This document shows positions 11,402 through 23,780 of a stretch of 64,000 nt of DNA, one piece after another. The translations under genes and the position numbers were made by a program. How positions within the stretch are numbered: the first letter of the stretch is position 1; each line of letters begins with the position of its first letter. The notes below the pieces were generated by a model that worked only from the letters and a program-made list of their open reading frames with translations, searched no databases and was not told the DNA's origin. Origin of the DNA: Epiperipatus broadwayi (Eukaryota > Onychophora > Udeonychophora > Euonychophora > Peripatidae). The stretch spans positions 6,040,853-6,104,852 of the forward strand of contig JAQFVV010000021.1 in NCBI GenBank assembly GCA_028023455.1. Reading direction: 5' to 3'.

Positions 11402-12049
11402 ATTAATTATCACATCTAAAGTATTATCATCACAAACTTTGAGGCAAAAGTAATTACCTTCTGTTTTAAAAAATATTAAATAGAAAATCAGTCATTCATA
11501 AATTTGAATTCATAAATTTCATGCTTGTCTATATAAATATCATTGTAATCTTTTTTCAATAAATCATCACCTAAGACTTGGGTATTTAGTTGAATAGTTG
11601 CTTTTTCTGTCAATTTGTTACTGAGCTGTCTTTTTCATAAATGTTATTTAATTTTTTTATTGATTTTTTTATTTACATCTTAATGTGCTCATTTTCAATA
11701 TCAATTATTTTCATATGTGTGTATTAAATACATACATGATTTTTCCATAATTTTTGATTTCAAATATCTGTGTAAAAGCTTGGAATTAAGGGAAATAGAT
11801 GCAGAGAGTAGACAATTGTATTTAACTTACTCATCAAATCCACTATTATATAAAACAAATCTTTGTTACTGATTAAATTACTCATTTGCAATGTAGTCTG
11901 AATTTTGATTCAGAACATCAGTCAATCTTAATATTGATGTTTAATATTTTTAATTTATGAGATAGTAGGACTTTATATTGGTTTTATAAATTGTTATTTG
12001 GAATCTTAATATATCTGGTTTAATTTATTCACCATTCGTACTTGGATAA
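11402..12049. other. AT-rich stretch with no recognised feature
   Basis: I saw no gene, RNA gene or clear repeat here. Confidence 0.5.
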
Positions 12050-12050
12050 A

Positions 12051-12086
<36 letters not shown>

Positions 12087-12111
12087 CATCATCATCATCA
12101 TCATCATCATT
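12050..12111 (+). repeat. Compound microsatellite (ATT)n-(ATC)n
   Basis: About twelve ATT units run straight into about nine ATC units. The 63-codon minus-strand open frame over it is only the translation of the microsatellite. Confidence 0.95.
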
Positions 12112-12239
12112 AAATTTTCTTCTTTGTATGATACATAGATGTAAATGTAAATAGAGGGATTTAAACTTATGATTTTCAGTCTACATGAATCCTCCACTCC
12201 ATTTCAAACAACCAATACACATAAACACACATGTAAAAA

Positions 12240-12485
12240 ATATAAATAATGATATGTATTTCATGCAGAGTACTCATCAATGGGGCCAGATCATAATCTC
12301 CCACACATTTATACAATTAGTACTTGCTTATATTAGGATAGCAATTCCTTAAACTGTAATGGACAGGCTTCCATGTCCTCATCCCTCCAACAGTTCGACT
12401 ATCCATTTCATTGAAAAATCAACAATTGAATGCTCAAATCCCTTGGTAAATTTGATATTGTAGTCATACCCATGTAGACATGTGT
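12240..12485 (-). repeat. Copy of the repeat in the 44941-45564 arms
   Basis: It contains 'aatggacaggctt', 'catttcattgaaaaatc', 'gaatgctcaaatcccttgg' and 'gtcatacccatg' in the order found in the left arm of the inverted repeat at 44941-45564, and in reverse complement at 46665-46865. It is diverged and without coding potential. Confidence 0.6.
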
Positions 12486-14170
12486 GTATAATTTATAATA
12501 TACTTGTTTATAATTGCAATAAAGTTCTTGGTTTTTACTTCACCTTCGAGAAATGGTAAGTTTTAAATTGTGCTTTATGCAAAAAAGTAAAGCTTAGTAT
12601 TATTACCAAGAATTATCCGGCTTAGTGCTTTTGGGGAACTTAGGTCTCCATATTCATAGCCTATCTTGGGATTGTTTATTGAATAAAAATTAAATACTTT
12701 TATTTATAATTAAATTAATTTTATGATATAATTATAATAGCAGATTAGGATTGGTCCCATTACATTCACGATACACATTTTGGCAACCTAGATGTTATAG
12801 ATTTGTACTTTTAAAGAAAGAAAAATATTTTAGAATACATTGCTTTTTACGTAACATAAAAAAAAAACAGATTGAAAAAATCTTGTTGCAAGCAAAAATT
12901 ATAGGTAAATGACATAGAGAAATCTTCATAGAATTAAATTTGATATAATTAGACAGAGAATATGATTAGGCTAGGAGCTTTGAACCAGGACAGCTCACAA
13001 AAATGGAGAAATATAGTAGCTAACCCTAATTTGGATTGGACACTAACTGGATATTTATCAAAAAAATGGAGGATGATTTTAAAATTAAAAAAAACATTTG
13101 AAATAAATAAAAAATAAATTGGGTTTCTAATTTATTAAATTATGTAAAACAGATATTTATCACCTTTTTATGCGCCATTTTTTTTTTTTTTTTACAATTA
13201 GGAAATATATAAGATAAATAGATAAGGATGTTATTTGTTTGTTTAAATGTATTAACAGTTAGTTAATTTGCATTGACTTAGTCTGATTTTTATGAATGAA
13301 TGATCTTTTTGGAATATTTTGGAGTTTTTACAAAAACAAATGTTTGCTGTGTAAAGTAGTTTTTGAAAAAAAAAAAACCAAACAAATATTATTCCTGAGA
13401 TAATAAAATTATAAAGATTATATTAATTTTAAAGATTATGTTATTGTATAAAAGCAAGGAGAAAGAAAGTATGAAGTCATTATGAACAAAATATCTTCAG
13501 AACCATAGCTACATATATTTATCACGGGTTATCTTCTCCTAGTTTCTCAAGGTGAGGTTACTATAAAGTTAGCACCCAATCGTTTTTTACCTGTATAAAA
13601 ATTATCTTTATAAGATGGCCGAGTAAGTCCATTTATTATGTTACATTTGGAGATGTCACTTGTCTAATCCTGCATTTCTCTTATAAAGATATTTAAAGAT
13701 AATGAAATGTATGATAAATTGCTGACCTTTATTTCCAAGATTTTCCACCCATACCCCCAAAATTTATTATATTTATGATGTGGGAGATGTTCCCTGCAAT
13801 TAATTTGACTTCTGAATATGAGTCACAAAGATGATCATTGTTCTGGTAGAATGTAAAATCAACATCTTTTACTAAAACAAAGCCAATTAGCCAGAAATTG
13901 TTAGGATTTTAGTCACAATGCAATCTAGAGTATGATTGCATTTATGCTTCTAGAATGAAGAGAGATATGCCACCAGGTTTAAATTAAGAACAATTAGTAT
14001 AAAATCATGTTTGATTGAAGTACGAGGTGAAGCCAACAAACATCATATGCTAAAAATATTTTACAAAATGCAAAGTTAGTAGTTGTAGAATTGATTTTTA
14101 TGTATAAGAAATCAGAAAAATGTGTAGAGAACATATTAAAGATCCAGAATTGCAAGAAATGGGAAATATA
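12486..14170. other. AT-rich stretch, no gene seen
   Basis: It holds poly-A and poly-T runs (for example near 13178-13194 and 13367-13378) but no frame or repeat that I can identify. Confidence 0.45.
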
Positions 14171-14204
14171 GATAATTATATTGATTTTAAAAAATGCAGT
14201 TATG

Positions 14205-14425
14205 AAAAATGGCTGTTGGTTAGCACGTTATCTTAAATTCAATACTCAAGGATCTAAAGGTCCAGATTCGAATCCCACACTAGTACTGTCACTGGTCATG
14301 CCAGCAGCACCTGAAGAGGGGAGACTAATATCTCTCAAAACGTTGTGCTACGTATTTGGAATATTTAAATAAAGTTAAATTTTTCTAAAGACATTCAATA
14401 CTCATATTAGATGATGGAAATAGTC
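14205..14425 (+). repeat. S2 SINE, forward copy
   Basis: A tRNA-like head has box A-like 'tggttagcacgt' and box B-like 'agattcgaatccc'. After it come 'actagtactgtcactgg', 'cagcacctgaagagggg', 'aatatctctcaaaacgtt' and the tail 'aaataaagttaaattt'. It ends with 'gatgatggaaatagtcc', also found at the ends of the dimer at 10929-11401. A short open frame (14181-14372) lies inside and is not a gene. The source tRNA is unclear because the anticodon arm has an insertion. Confidence 0.75.
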
Positions 14426-15477
14426 CAATATAAAAATACAATGTATTATATTGATTATTTGATTAAAGTGTTCGTTTCTAATATATCTATAGCATGAGAG
14501 GTTAGTCTGTTTTCTGGGCTGATGGATAATTGTGATAGGATTGAGTTAAAGATGAAAGAAGCACTGATACAAAAACAACAACTTGAAAATATATGGTAAT
14601 ACAGAAGTCTTTGGGGGCAAAGATAAGAACTTTGAAAACCAATAAAAAATGTAAATATGAGATAAAAAATGAAGCTGTAGAAGTGGTTAACATGCAGATG
14701 GGAAGAGAGTATTGTATATTCATTTTTGGAGTGTAAGATGTTAATGAGATCAGTGCAAATTGTTTAAAGAATGGAAAAAGAAGGTGAAGAGAAGAAAAGA
14801 AGTAGAAATATCTTTTTTTAAGTCTGGGAATATGAAGATAGAACACCAAGAATAGAAAAACAGTTTCTATTAAAAGGAGACAGTAGAAGCAAAGGAAATG
14901 TATAAGTGTGGGCAAAAAGATTGAAAATAAGTAACAACATGAAAAAAGTAGAAGACAGTGGTATAAAATTTTTTCAAAGGAGTGAGTGCTCAACTTGGCT
15001 AACAAGATCTCTCTGTATATGCTCTAAGACAAAAAATTTTTGACTTCAACCAAAAAGATGCTATTTCACATCTTACCATCCTATCACTGTTAATGCTAAG
15101 AATAATTTCCCACAAGCATAATTTTTAATTAAAATATATTTCAATCTCATAATTTTTTAATACTTAACAAAGCAAAGAAGTAGATTTTTTTTTTTGAAGT
15201 GTGGATTGCAATCTACAGACCAACAACTGGTAACTCAATCACCACATTTCAGTTTTATCACATATACACACACATAAAGTGCCAAAAAATTAAACAAGTC
15301 AATATATACATTAAAAAAAAGATAAATTTTACTTATCAAAAACACCAATACTAGTCAAAAGAGAGTCAAAATCATTATCAAAGTTTTACTTTGGTTTGTA
15401 TTGGTAATTGTGAATAGATATAATTTGATTATATATATAAGTGTAATAATGCTTAGGGCTAAATGGGTTTGAAATTG
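14426..15477. other. Purine-rich plus strand, no gene supported
   Basis: A 167-codon minus-strand frame (14502-15005) opens because the plus strand is purine-rich here. Its product would be Phe/Leu/Ser-rich and hydrophobic without a recognisable pattern. I regard it as a chance frame. A (CA)n-like stretch lies near 15264-15275. Confidence 0.4.
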
Positions 15478-15689
15478 TCATTAAAAACCAGTCAACACTT
15501 AGACAATCCCAATATCAATAACAATTTCAAACTGTTGTCAAGGCAACTTCCTTTTAACAATAAAGGTGAAATTCCAATATCAATAATTCCACCTTTATTG
15601 TTAAAAAAAGGTTGCCTTGACAACAGTTTGAAATTGTTGGTTGTTATTGACATTGGAATTGTCCAAGTGTTGACTGGCTTTTAATGATA
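15478..15689. mobile_element. Near-perfect palindromic MITE
   Basis: It runs from 'tcattaaaaaccagtcaac' to 'gttgactggcttttaatga'. The two halves are reverse complements almost throughout; for example 'tgttgtcaaggcaac' pairs with 'gttgccttgacaaca'. It is about 212 bp with essentially no loop and no ORF of its own; the 73-codon frame is the palindrome read through. A truncated relative lies at 22410-22500. The transposase superfamily cannot be assigned. Confidence 0.8.
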
Positions 15690-16859
15690 TATATATATGG
15701 TAAAATATTTAATAAATAAGAATTCCATTTTTAATTGTAGTTAAAATCTGCAGGCACGATGTTTCTATAGCAACTGCCAATCAAATTGTTTGTACATATT
15801 AAGACAGTAGTACACTATTAGTACTATAATATAGTTTAAAAGGATAAACCATATCTCTTGATTGAGATTCAGAAACTTAAATGAATACATGGTACCATAG
15901 CAAACTTATATAGGTTTGAGAAATCAAAGTATAACAAAAAATTTTATAATGTCATTTTTAAAATTATATTACAGCACTGACATGCATTGTTCTCTTAGCC
16001 TACACAGCAAAATTCGATTTGATGTTGCCATAGAAACATCATGGATACAGATTTTAATAGAATTAAAAAGGGAATCCCTATTTATTAAATATTTCACCAT
16101 CTATAATGCCCATTAAAACATTAAAATTATCGTATATATATAGTCTGATAGGACACTAATTACTTCACATAAATAAATTGTGATAAATACTATTTATAGG
16201 TGCCAAATTGATTAAAAAATTAAATTATCTTTGCCTTTTCCATTTTTTTAATGAGGTTATATGAAGCATTAGACAATTTCTCAGATACACATTTTTAGCA
16301 TATCCTAAGTTTCTCTGGGAATTTTTCCCTTTTTTTTCTTTTCACACTCTAAAAGTATAAGTTAAAATGAATACTTTTTGAATAATTTTAATGTGAATGT
16401 ATATAAACTTTTTTGATTGGAGAAAGGAATTTGCTCTTAACTGAAAGGGGATCTATTGATACCTCTTTGAGACTTTAAAGGAACTAAGCAGGGCAAATTC
16501 ACAATGTCCATTTTACGTATTCTTATCACTGCAGTTATTCATACTATGTGATTATTCATATGGTAAATGAACATTGACTGGCTACTCAACAATATGTGAG
16601 TTTGCTGATCCTTTATCTCTAAATTTAAGATTAAAAATACTATCATCTTTCTTTTCATTTGGGTGATAATTTTTAAACTGAAACATCAGGTGAATTTTCT
16701 CAAAGTCAGGATAAATATAAATGTGAATGATCTTTTGTGGATAATTTTAGTCCTGACAGGCAAAACTAAATTACAGTCCTTATTCCTAGGAGCCAATCAA
16801 GATAGGTGATGGCAGAAATTAGAAGTCTCAAAAGACCAACACAAATTGGTCTTAAATGG
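15690..16859. other. AT-rich stretch, possible RTE 5' leader at its end
   Basis: No gene was seen. The last 100-150 bp may belong to the 5' part of the RTE element that follows, but no motif proves it. The 66-codon frame at 15916-16116 shows no domain. Confidence 0.4.
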
Positions 16860-19800
16860 TGACTTTTATTAAAACTAACTATATAGGTAGATCACTTTCA
16901 AATGAAAGAAGATTACATGAAAACAGAAAAACTGTCTAATATTAAATGGGACAGTGTTGGACTTTGTGCAGTTAGAAGAGAAGGTGAATAAAGAATTGAT
17001 TTGAAAAGTGGACATATTCTTTATCATAAAGACCCAAATATTTGAAGCACAAATGGAATGGGATTTAGTATAAATAGAAAATGGAAGAACAGCATGAAAG
17101 TCGAAGATATATCTGACTTGTGACTTGTATAGTTATTCAACTTAATGGAAGATATCAAATGCAGATAACTCAGGTTGATGCCTCAACAAATTTCTCATTG
17201 TGATCACTAGAAAATATTTATGTAAATGCATGTAATGTTTTAAATCATACCAAGCAACAATTTAAATATATTACAAGAGACTTTAATGTTAGAACTGGAA
17301 AGCAAGTGAAAGGGCTGTGGGTAAATTTCAGTATGGTGATAAAAATAAGAGAGAACTCAGATTTGCAGAATTTATAGAGAGAAAAAACAAAATTGTATAT
17401 TAACAACTTTTTTTTTTAAATGCTAAATGTATAGAGATATGAAATCATCCAAATTAAGATACAGCAGAATTGGATTATATTTGAACAACAGAAAATATGC
17501 ATTTTCAAGATTGTAATATTCTTAATAGATTCAGCACAGGAAGTGATGTCATTAGTGAGATGTAAAATATGTGTTAATGCAAAACTAGAGAAATGAAAAC
17601 TATTAAGAAAATCAATATTCACAGTTTGAATTCTTAATCTTCACAAACACTGCAATGCATTTAAATTAGACATTGCAAATTGTTTTTAAAATAATAAGAC
17701 TTTGAAAACGATTCAGATTTGACTATAATCAATAAAAAGATAACTGATACTCTATTAAAATATCTGCTGCAAAAAAGAAGCAACCTATTAATACATTTTC
17801 AAGGGAGACAAGATCTTTTATGAAAAAAAAGAAAGAATTTAAAAATATTTAAGAATGATTCATTAAGAAAAATTAAATATCTGGAGGTCTGTAAAATGGT
17901 ATGAAAAAGAATTAATAATGATATAAGAAAATATAATTGTGAATTGATAACAAAAACGATAGAAATGAATAAAGTTAAAACATTATCTTGGCATTAGAAG
18001 AAAAGATAATTTGGCACTAGTAACTACTATAATTACTACATATTCTGAATTGTCAAGCATTTTAAACAAAGATATGAGATATGGAATTAAATGTATTAAG
18101 AAGGAAAAGGCTTCAGAAAGTGATGAAATTATTATTGATATTTTAAAAGAAGGAAGTGAAGAAATTTTAAAAAAAATACTGGCAGAACTATATATTAAAT
18201 GTATAAATGATAATGATAAATAATATTTATTTTATAAAGTGCAGATGGTATTGAAATTAAACTGAGAGAGTGCAAACTTCTCAAGCGCTTATGACTATCA
18301 CCAGCCAATCAGATCAAGCACTGAGACAGAGAATTTAACAAGAAAAAGGTGGTTCCACCTTCTTCTTTACTTGTCTTTCTATATATCCAAGCCAGTCTAA
18401 AGTACTTAGATCTGAAAGCATGAATCTTAAATATCTTCACACTCAACACACTGAGTTCAAATTACAAACATACAGCGTGAAATCTTTCGATTTACTACGC
18501 AGTAGTTTTTCGATGTTATAACTTGCAGCAACATATGTAAATAACATCTATTTTATAAAGCGCAGACGGTATTGAAATTAAACTGAGAGAGTGCAAACTT
18601 CTCAAGTGCTTATGACTATCACCAGCCAATCAGATCAAGCACTGAGATGGTGAATTTAACAAGAAAAAGGTGGTTCCACCTTCTTCTTTACTTGTCTTTC
18701 TATATATCCAAGCCAGTCTAAAGTACTTAGATCTGAAAACGTGAATCTTAAATATCTTCACACTCAACACACTGAGGTCAAATTACAAACATACAACATG
18801 AAATCTTTCGATTTACTACACAGTAGTTTTTCGATGTTATAACTTGCAGCAACGTATGTAAATAATATTTATTTTATAAAGCGCAGACGGTATTGAAATT
18901 AAACTGAGAGAGTGCAAACTTCTCAAGTGCTTATGACTATCACCAGCCAATCAGATCAAGCACTGAGACAGAGAAATGATGTACCAGATGATTGAGAAAA
19001 AGCAATAGCATTATGGATATTTAAAAAAGGTGATAAAGAGGGTATTAGAATTTACAGACCCATCAGTTTCTTGTTAATTCAAAATCTTTGTCAAGATAAT
19101 GACAACTCATCTACAGTGACCTTTGGATTCATACTAATCAGAAAAACATTCTGGATTTAATAGTGGTTTTGGTACAATGGATCACATCTAAGTATTAAAA
19201 TCAGTTATAAAGAGGACCAATATATGAGTTGTTGTTATGCTTTGGATTCATAGATTATGAAAGTTATTTAATTCTATAAGCACTTACACAGTGATTAAAA
19301 CTTTAGATCCATCAAAATATAGATTTGGGATATTGTCATATTCAGAAGTATGTTTATCAAAAGGCAAAACTATGATTAGATTATATGATGATATTAAGAT
19401 GATTAACATTGATAGGACTATGTGAGAAGATAATCCAACATTTCTAAAACTTTTTACAATAATTTTAACATGAAATATTATGAACTGAAATGAGTACCTA
19501 AGAGATGAAGAATATGTAGAAATTATTTTAATCATCTAGATTTTTCATATGATGTGGTTGTTTTCACAAATTGTGCATCAGATCTTCAAGAAAATATTCA
19601 GAAGTTATCTGATGAAACTATAGGATTAAAAATAATTACTAAAAAGTCTAAAGTAATGTTCAGTTGTTTTTCACAAAAGAAGAAAATAAATAGTGGTGAT
19701 CAAATTATTAATACACAAGGAAATATAATGGATGAAATTAATTATAGAATTAAAGATGGCCAGAATGCTTTTGGTAGGAATAAATATTAAAATGAAATGT

Positions 19801-20190
19801 GCCTATTAGTTTGGAAAGGAAGTTTTTTTTAAATAGATATTATTACTTATAAATCTGAAATCTAGATACTTAATAAAAAAGCTATACAGAAATTTTAGAT
19901 CATGCAACACATATAGAAAGACTATAAAGGAATCAATATTTGGATGAGAGAACAAATAGATATTTCTGACATCACTGAAGGAATTAAGATAAAGGGAGTT
20001 GGTAAACATATTACAAAATGAGTTCATAATAGATGGTCAGTTGAAGCTTTAACTAGATCCCAAGAAACTATAAAAGATCTGGAAAAAGAATACATGTGAG
20101 ATGGAATGATGAAATAAGGACATTTACTGATATAATGTGGAAAATAAAAGCTATAGATTAGAGAAACATGATTGATAATGGTTAGAAATG
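16860..20190 (+). mobile_element. Decayed near-complete RTE LINE (endonuclease + RT), interrupted
   Basis: Translated piecewise, this reads as an RTE-type polyprotein. AP-endonuclease-like blocks come first: 'SLSNERRLH' near 16890, 'LKSGHILYHKDPNI' near 17000, 'RDFNVRTGK' near 17280 (normally a G-D-F-N-A-R type motif) and 'TGSDV' near 17530 (the conserved His is changed). RT follows: fingers at 18011-18217 ('KASESDEIIIDILKEG'), 'ALWIFKKGDKE...YRPIS' near 19000-19065, a ruined YADD-type site near 19540-19560 ('SYDVVVFTN'), and the thumb/C-terminal block at 19554-19790. The tail near 20060-20170 matches the other RTE 3' ends. Stops and frameshifts occur throughout, and a tandem repeat is inserted at 18218-18974. 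The element is dead. Confidence 0.75.
18218..18974 (+). repeat. 321-bp tandem repeat, ~2.35 copies, inserted in the RTE RT
   Basis: Units start at about 18221, 18542 and 18863 with 'attttataaagcgcag'. Each carries 'gagagagtgcaaacttctc', 'ccagccaatcagatcaagc' and a perfect 7-bp hairpin 'aaggtggttccacctt'. The third copy stops after about 110 bp at 'gcactgagacagag'. The copies are nearly identical, unlike the decayed LINE around them. A 6-bp 'aatgat' flanks both sides (18212-18217 and 18975-18980) and may be a target duplication. There is no coding content. Confidence 0.85.
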
Positions 20191-20766
20191 GTGTTATCCA
20201 ATTTTTTTAGTCATCATATCATTTTCATACATTCTAATGTAACTTCATATTTGACTTTCTTATCACTATCATTAATGTAGTTTATTCAAACTTTATTAAA
20301 ATATTAGTTTATTATTATTTTTTTTACTGTTATCAATTTTTATCACACACATACACAAAACAAATTATTCCAAAAACTTGAAAATAAATACAGCAGAAAA
20401 CATCAAATGTCAATACAGAATAAATTTAGACTTCCGAAGAAAAAAAAATACATAAAATTGAAGAAGCAAAAAATAGGTTTATAACATGACTAGCTTGTAT
20501 ACACAATGGGAAACAACAAAAAAATCAAGAATTTTTAAGTAAATAAATATATATAATCTTAAATAAAAGTTAAAACAACTTTTCAAATAACCCACTGCAG
20601 GACAAAGACCTCCCCATTTCTGTCCCAATTAATAGGTAATGAATGTTTCAAAGCTTTTATCTTATATTTAAGAATAACAAGATATTCATTACTGACAATT
20701 ATTAGGATGGCTAATATAATCTATGGTTTGGCTGTTTGAAAAAAAAAAAATTCTTTATTTTTTTTT
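20191..20766. other. AT-rich stretch with no recognised feature
   Basis: Only poly-A/T runs and (CA)-like bits near 20345 were seen. No gene. Confidence 0.45.
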
Positions 20767-20781
20767 AAGTAATAGTTTTTT

Positions 20782-20883
20782 TTTCTTCATGTGTCAAAGC
20801 ATTGGCCGGGAAGAGAACCTGCGAACCTGGGACAACTGCTTGTAAGGCTGCTGTGCTGACTACTCGACCACCAACTCTTGACA
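20782..20883 (-). repeat. S1 tRNA-Gly-derived SINE, copy 1, with TSD
   Basis: The minus strand reads 'gttggtggtcgagtag', an anticodon arm resembling tRNA-Gly(TCC) but with TAC, and the T-arm/acceptor end 'tcttcccggccaatgc'. A short tail 'tttgacacatgaag' plus A-run follows. Relative to tRNA-Gly the T-arm has an insertion, so it is not a working tRNA. The 15-bp direct repeat 'aagtaatagtttttt' flanks it (20767-20781 and 20884-20898), showing insertion by target-primed retroposition. Confidence 0.85.
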
Positions 20884-20898
20884 AAGTAATAGTTTTTT

Positions 20899-21265
20899 AA
20901 TATAAAGTAAATTTTTTAGGGGGGGTATTTTTATTTTTTAAATAATATAAAAAAATGCTTATATTTAATTTGGTAAATAATGCACTAACCCCCCCCCCCA
21001 ATAATTTCTTTATTCAACCACAGTTTTCATTGCTATATGTAACTTGAAATAAGAGTGTGGGTCTTCCATAAATCAATTAATTCAATGACTAAAATTGTGT
21101 TTGAGGAAATAATTTATTTTTTGATTGGTGCATTACTCATCAAATTAAATAAAAATGTTTATTCTAAAATGGTTTTTAGTATTTGGATATTTGTTGCAGA
21201 CTTTTTGTAACTATTCATATTCAAATTTAAAAACTGAGCATCTAAACAATGTCACTGACTGTATT
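20899..21265. other. AT-rich stretch between two S1 copies
   Basis: It contains a G-run (about 20919-20925) and a C-run (about 20991-21000) in AT-rich DNA. No gene was seen. Confidence 0.4.
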
Positions 21266-21271
21266 TCTAGT

Positions 21272-21378
21272 ATTTTTTTCTCATATGTCATAGCATCAGC
21301 CGGGAAGCAAACCTGCCAACTTGGGTCAACTGCCTGCAAAGCAGCTGCCACTGACCTCTCGACCACCAATGCTTGACT
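21272..21378 (-). repeat. S1 tRNA-Gly-derived SINE, copy 2
   Basis: The minus strand reads 'caagcattggtggtcgag', an anticodon stem with TGC in the anticodon place, 'gttgacccaagttggcagg' and 'cttcccggctgatgc'. It ends 'tatgacatatgag' plus an A-run. It shares with copy 1 an insertion in the T-arm ('ggcaggtt' against 'cgcaggtt'), so copies 1 and 2 form a subfamily. A clean TSD was not found. Short frames on both strands over it (21155-21376 and 21211-21402) are incidental. Confidence 0.8.
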
Positions 21379-22034
21379 ATTTGAAATGAAATTCACACAC
21401 ATTAAAAAATGTTTACAAGATTTCTGTGTTTACAAATGCAGCATTTTAAAAAAGCAAATTGCATTTAAACAGTTAGGAGAAATTAAGATTTCTTCCTTCA
21501 TTTGTTTTTCTTTCTATTTTAATTAAATATAAACACATTTTAGTGAATTAATGATAAAATTCATTGAAAAGTGTATTTTGAAAAATATGCTGCTATTTAT
21601 TGTACACCACTGAAATCTTACTAAACGGATATCACTGCAGTTTAAAATTTGAATTGCAAACACTGTTAGGGGTAAACAACTCTAAAATATTGCAATCATC
21701 AATATTTAACATGTGTACAAAATTTGAAGAAAATCATTTTGGTAAAAGTATGCTAAAAATTGATGATAAGATTTGATTCAAACAAACAATCACAATTTCT
21801 AAATTAAATAAAAGCATTTAAAAGCATAATAGTAAACCATAGTTGTTTGTTTGAATATTGGATCATTTAAAAACTAATTTTTTATTTCCTGAAGTATTGG
21901 TTATAGTCTAAGCAGCAGATGTGCACAGCAGAGATGTTGGTAACAGAAAATAACAATTCATGAGTGGTTTCAAGTAAAATCCAGTTACTACATTCATATT
22001 ATACTAAAGCCAAATATATATATATAAATATATA
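21379..22034. other. AT-rich stretch with no recognised feature
   Basis: No gene or matching repeat was seen. An (AT)n run lies near 22016-22032 just before the next hairpin element. Confidence 0.45.
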
Positions 22035-22364
22035 AAGAGTACCAAACTCTTCATATAGTAGTGCCACTAAGTGCAAGCCTTCATAATCAAAGGATGCAGG
22101 AAGGTTGGGCATAAAATCCCTATCTAGTGACTACTTATCAAATATCTCTAGACTAGTTTCTAGCTTGTGGCTTTCATCAATGAGGAGCTAGAAACTAGTC
22201 TGGGAATGTTGGATGAGTAGGCACTGCATAGGGATTTTATGCACAAACCTTCCTGCATCCTTTGATTATGAAGGCTTACCCTTGGTGGAAATACTGTATG
22301 GAGAGTTTGGTAGTCTTATTAACAGTATATGTAAGCATATGAAATGATGATCAGGTGATGTTTT
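22035..22364 (+). mobile_element. HF1 hairpin element, copy 3
   Basis: The hairpin runs from 'agtaccaaactcttcatat' to 'gagagtttggtagtcttat', with internal inverted words 'gcataaaatccctatct'/'agggattttatgcac' and 'agactagtttctagc'/'gctagaaactagtct'. The right side extends to 'gatgatcaggtgatg', the HF1 terminal signature. Its termini differ from copy 1 ('taccaaactc' against 'ggcaaaactc'), so it belongs to a diverged subfamily. Confidence 0.75.
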
Positions 22365-22368
22365 GATG

Positions 22369-22399
<31 letters not shown>

Positions 22400-22409
22400 A
22401 ACATATGAA

Positions 22410-22500
22410 AGTAATCAACACTTAAGCAGTACCAATATCATTAACAAATCAACAATCTTAATCTGTTGTTAAGGCAACTTCCTTTAATCAATAAAGGTGC
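22410..22500 (+). repeat. Truncated copy of the 15478-15689 MITE
   Basis: It contains 'aatcaacacttaagcagta.caatatcat', 'ctgttgttaaggcaacttcc' and 'aataaaggtg', matching the left half of the palindromic MITE. The right half is missing. Confidence 0.7.
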
Positions 22501-23254
22501 AAATTCACCTTCAACTATAGTCTAATATGTTTATATATACAATAAATATTGCAACTTGACTATAGAGACAGAAATTAATGATTCAAAGAAGTTTAAATAA
22601 ACCTCATTAAACAGGTATATATAAACATTAAAACTGTGCATATGTCTTTTACTTGGGGAAAATCTTCACTTTAACTTACATTTTACTCTTTACACACAGA
22701 AAAATTTTGAATTGAGAATAAATAGTAAAAAGTCTGATTAAATCTTTCTGATATTATGATCAGCCTAGGAATATTATTTGGAAGATCCATAATATATGAA
22801 CATTTTTTTCTCATATGAATGAATTCGGATGTGTACTTCAACAAATTTTAATTTATTGCAGATGGATACTAAAAATTATTATAATAATTTTTTAATTATT
22901 TTACTTTTTTAATCACATAAGCCATTAAAGAAGTTATTTTATAAATACATTTCCATCTCATGTTTAAAGAAACACATCAGATTTATACACCTAATATTAA
23001 ATGTTGATATGCGTTAATTATATTTTACTAATTACATAATTATGTAACAATAAAGTTTTAAACATCATAAAGTTTTAAGCAGATTTATTTTTAAAAGATT
23101 TTAATAAGCAAATAATAAAATATTATCAAGTGTGATGATCTTTATTAATTTAGACATTTACAACTGAATTGAGATGAACTAGTTATTTAAAATAATTATT
23201 TTATTTGAATTTATAGAAAGTTATTTGTATTATGATAACTTTAATAAAAAATCG
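22501..23254. other. AT-rich stretch with no recognised feature
   Basis: I saw no gene or repeat that I can identify. Confidence 0.45.
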
Positions 23255-23780
23255 TTGTTGTAGTTGCCAGTAGCAGAAACTGGGCTGGGATTGGGGATGT
23301 TCTGTAAAGCTTGTTAAGAGCTTATTTGGGAGCTCTATATATAACTTTTGTAATACAAGCTTGTTAAATTAGGTCATGTGACATATGACTTTATTTCTTT
23401 GTAATTTTATTTTTTGCTACTAAGGCTTTGACAATTTTATATTAATAAAGCTATTAATATATAGTGTATCTGAACTTGGTTCAGTTCCATATGGCTATTT
23501 AAGTTAGATAGCTGGATTGGAAGACATAAATGTCTGAAAATTTCAGACTTTCTACTTAATAGTTATATATTGGATAAAGTTCTGGACTTGGCCTGGTATT
23601 TTAATCTAATGCTTGAATATCCCAGCACTTCACTGAGGAAGCTAGTAGCAGAAACCGATTTGGGGTTATTCTGCAAAGCTTGTTAAGAGTTTATTTGGGA
23701 GCTCTATATATAACATTTGTAATGCAATATTATTAAATTAGGTCATATGACATATGACTTTATTTCTTTGTAATTAAGGC
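23255..23780 (+). repeat. HF2 monomers in direct tandem (about 1.4 copies)
   Basis: The block 'agcttgttaagag.ttatttgggagctctatatataac..ttgtaat.caa' followed by 'aggtcat.tgacatatgactttatttctttgtaat' occurs at about 23300-23410 and again at about 23675-23775, a period of about 380 bp. Between them lies the HF2 body: 'aagctattaatatatagtgtatctgaac', 'cagttccatatggctatttaagtt', 'aaatttcagactttct' and the core 'tcactgaggaagctagtagc'. No ORF. HF2 elsewhere occurs as inverted dimers. Confidence 0.75.

Noticed and set aside
12006-12197. Minus-strand frame of Met and Ile runs
   Set aside because: Translation of the (ATT)n-(ATC)n microsatellite.
14502-15005. 167-codon minus-strand open frame
   Set aside because: It exists because the plus strand is purine-rich and stop codons are rare on its complement. 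The product is a Phe/Leu/Ser-rich string without a domain, signal or conserved spacing.
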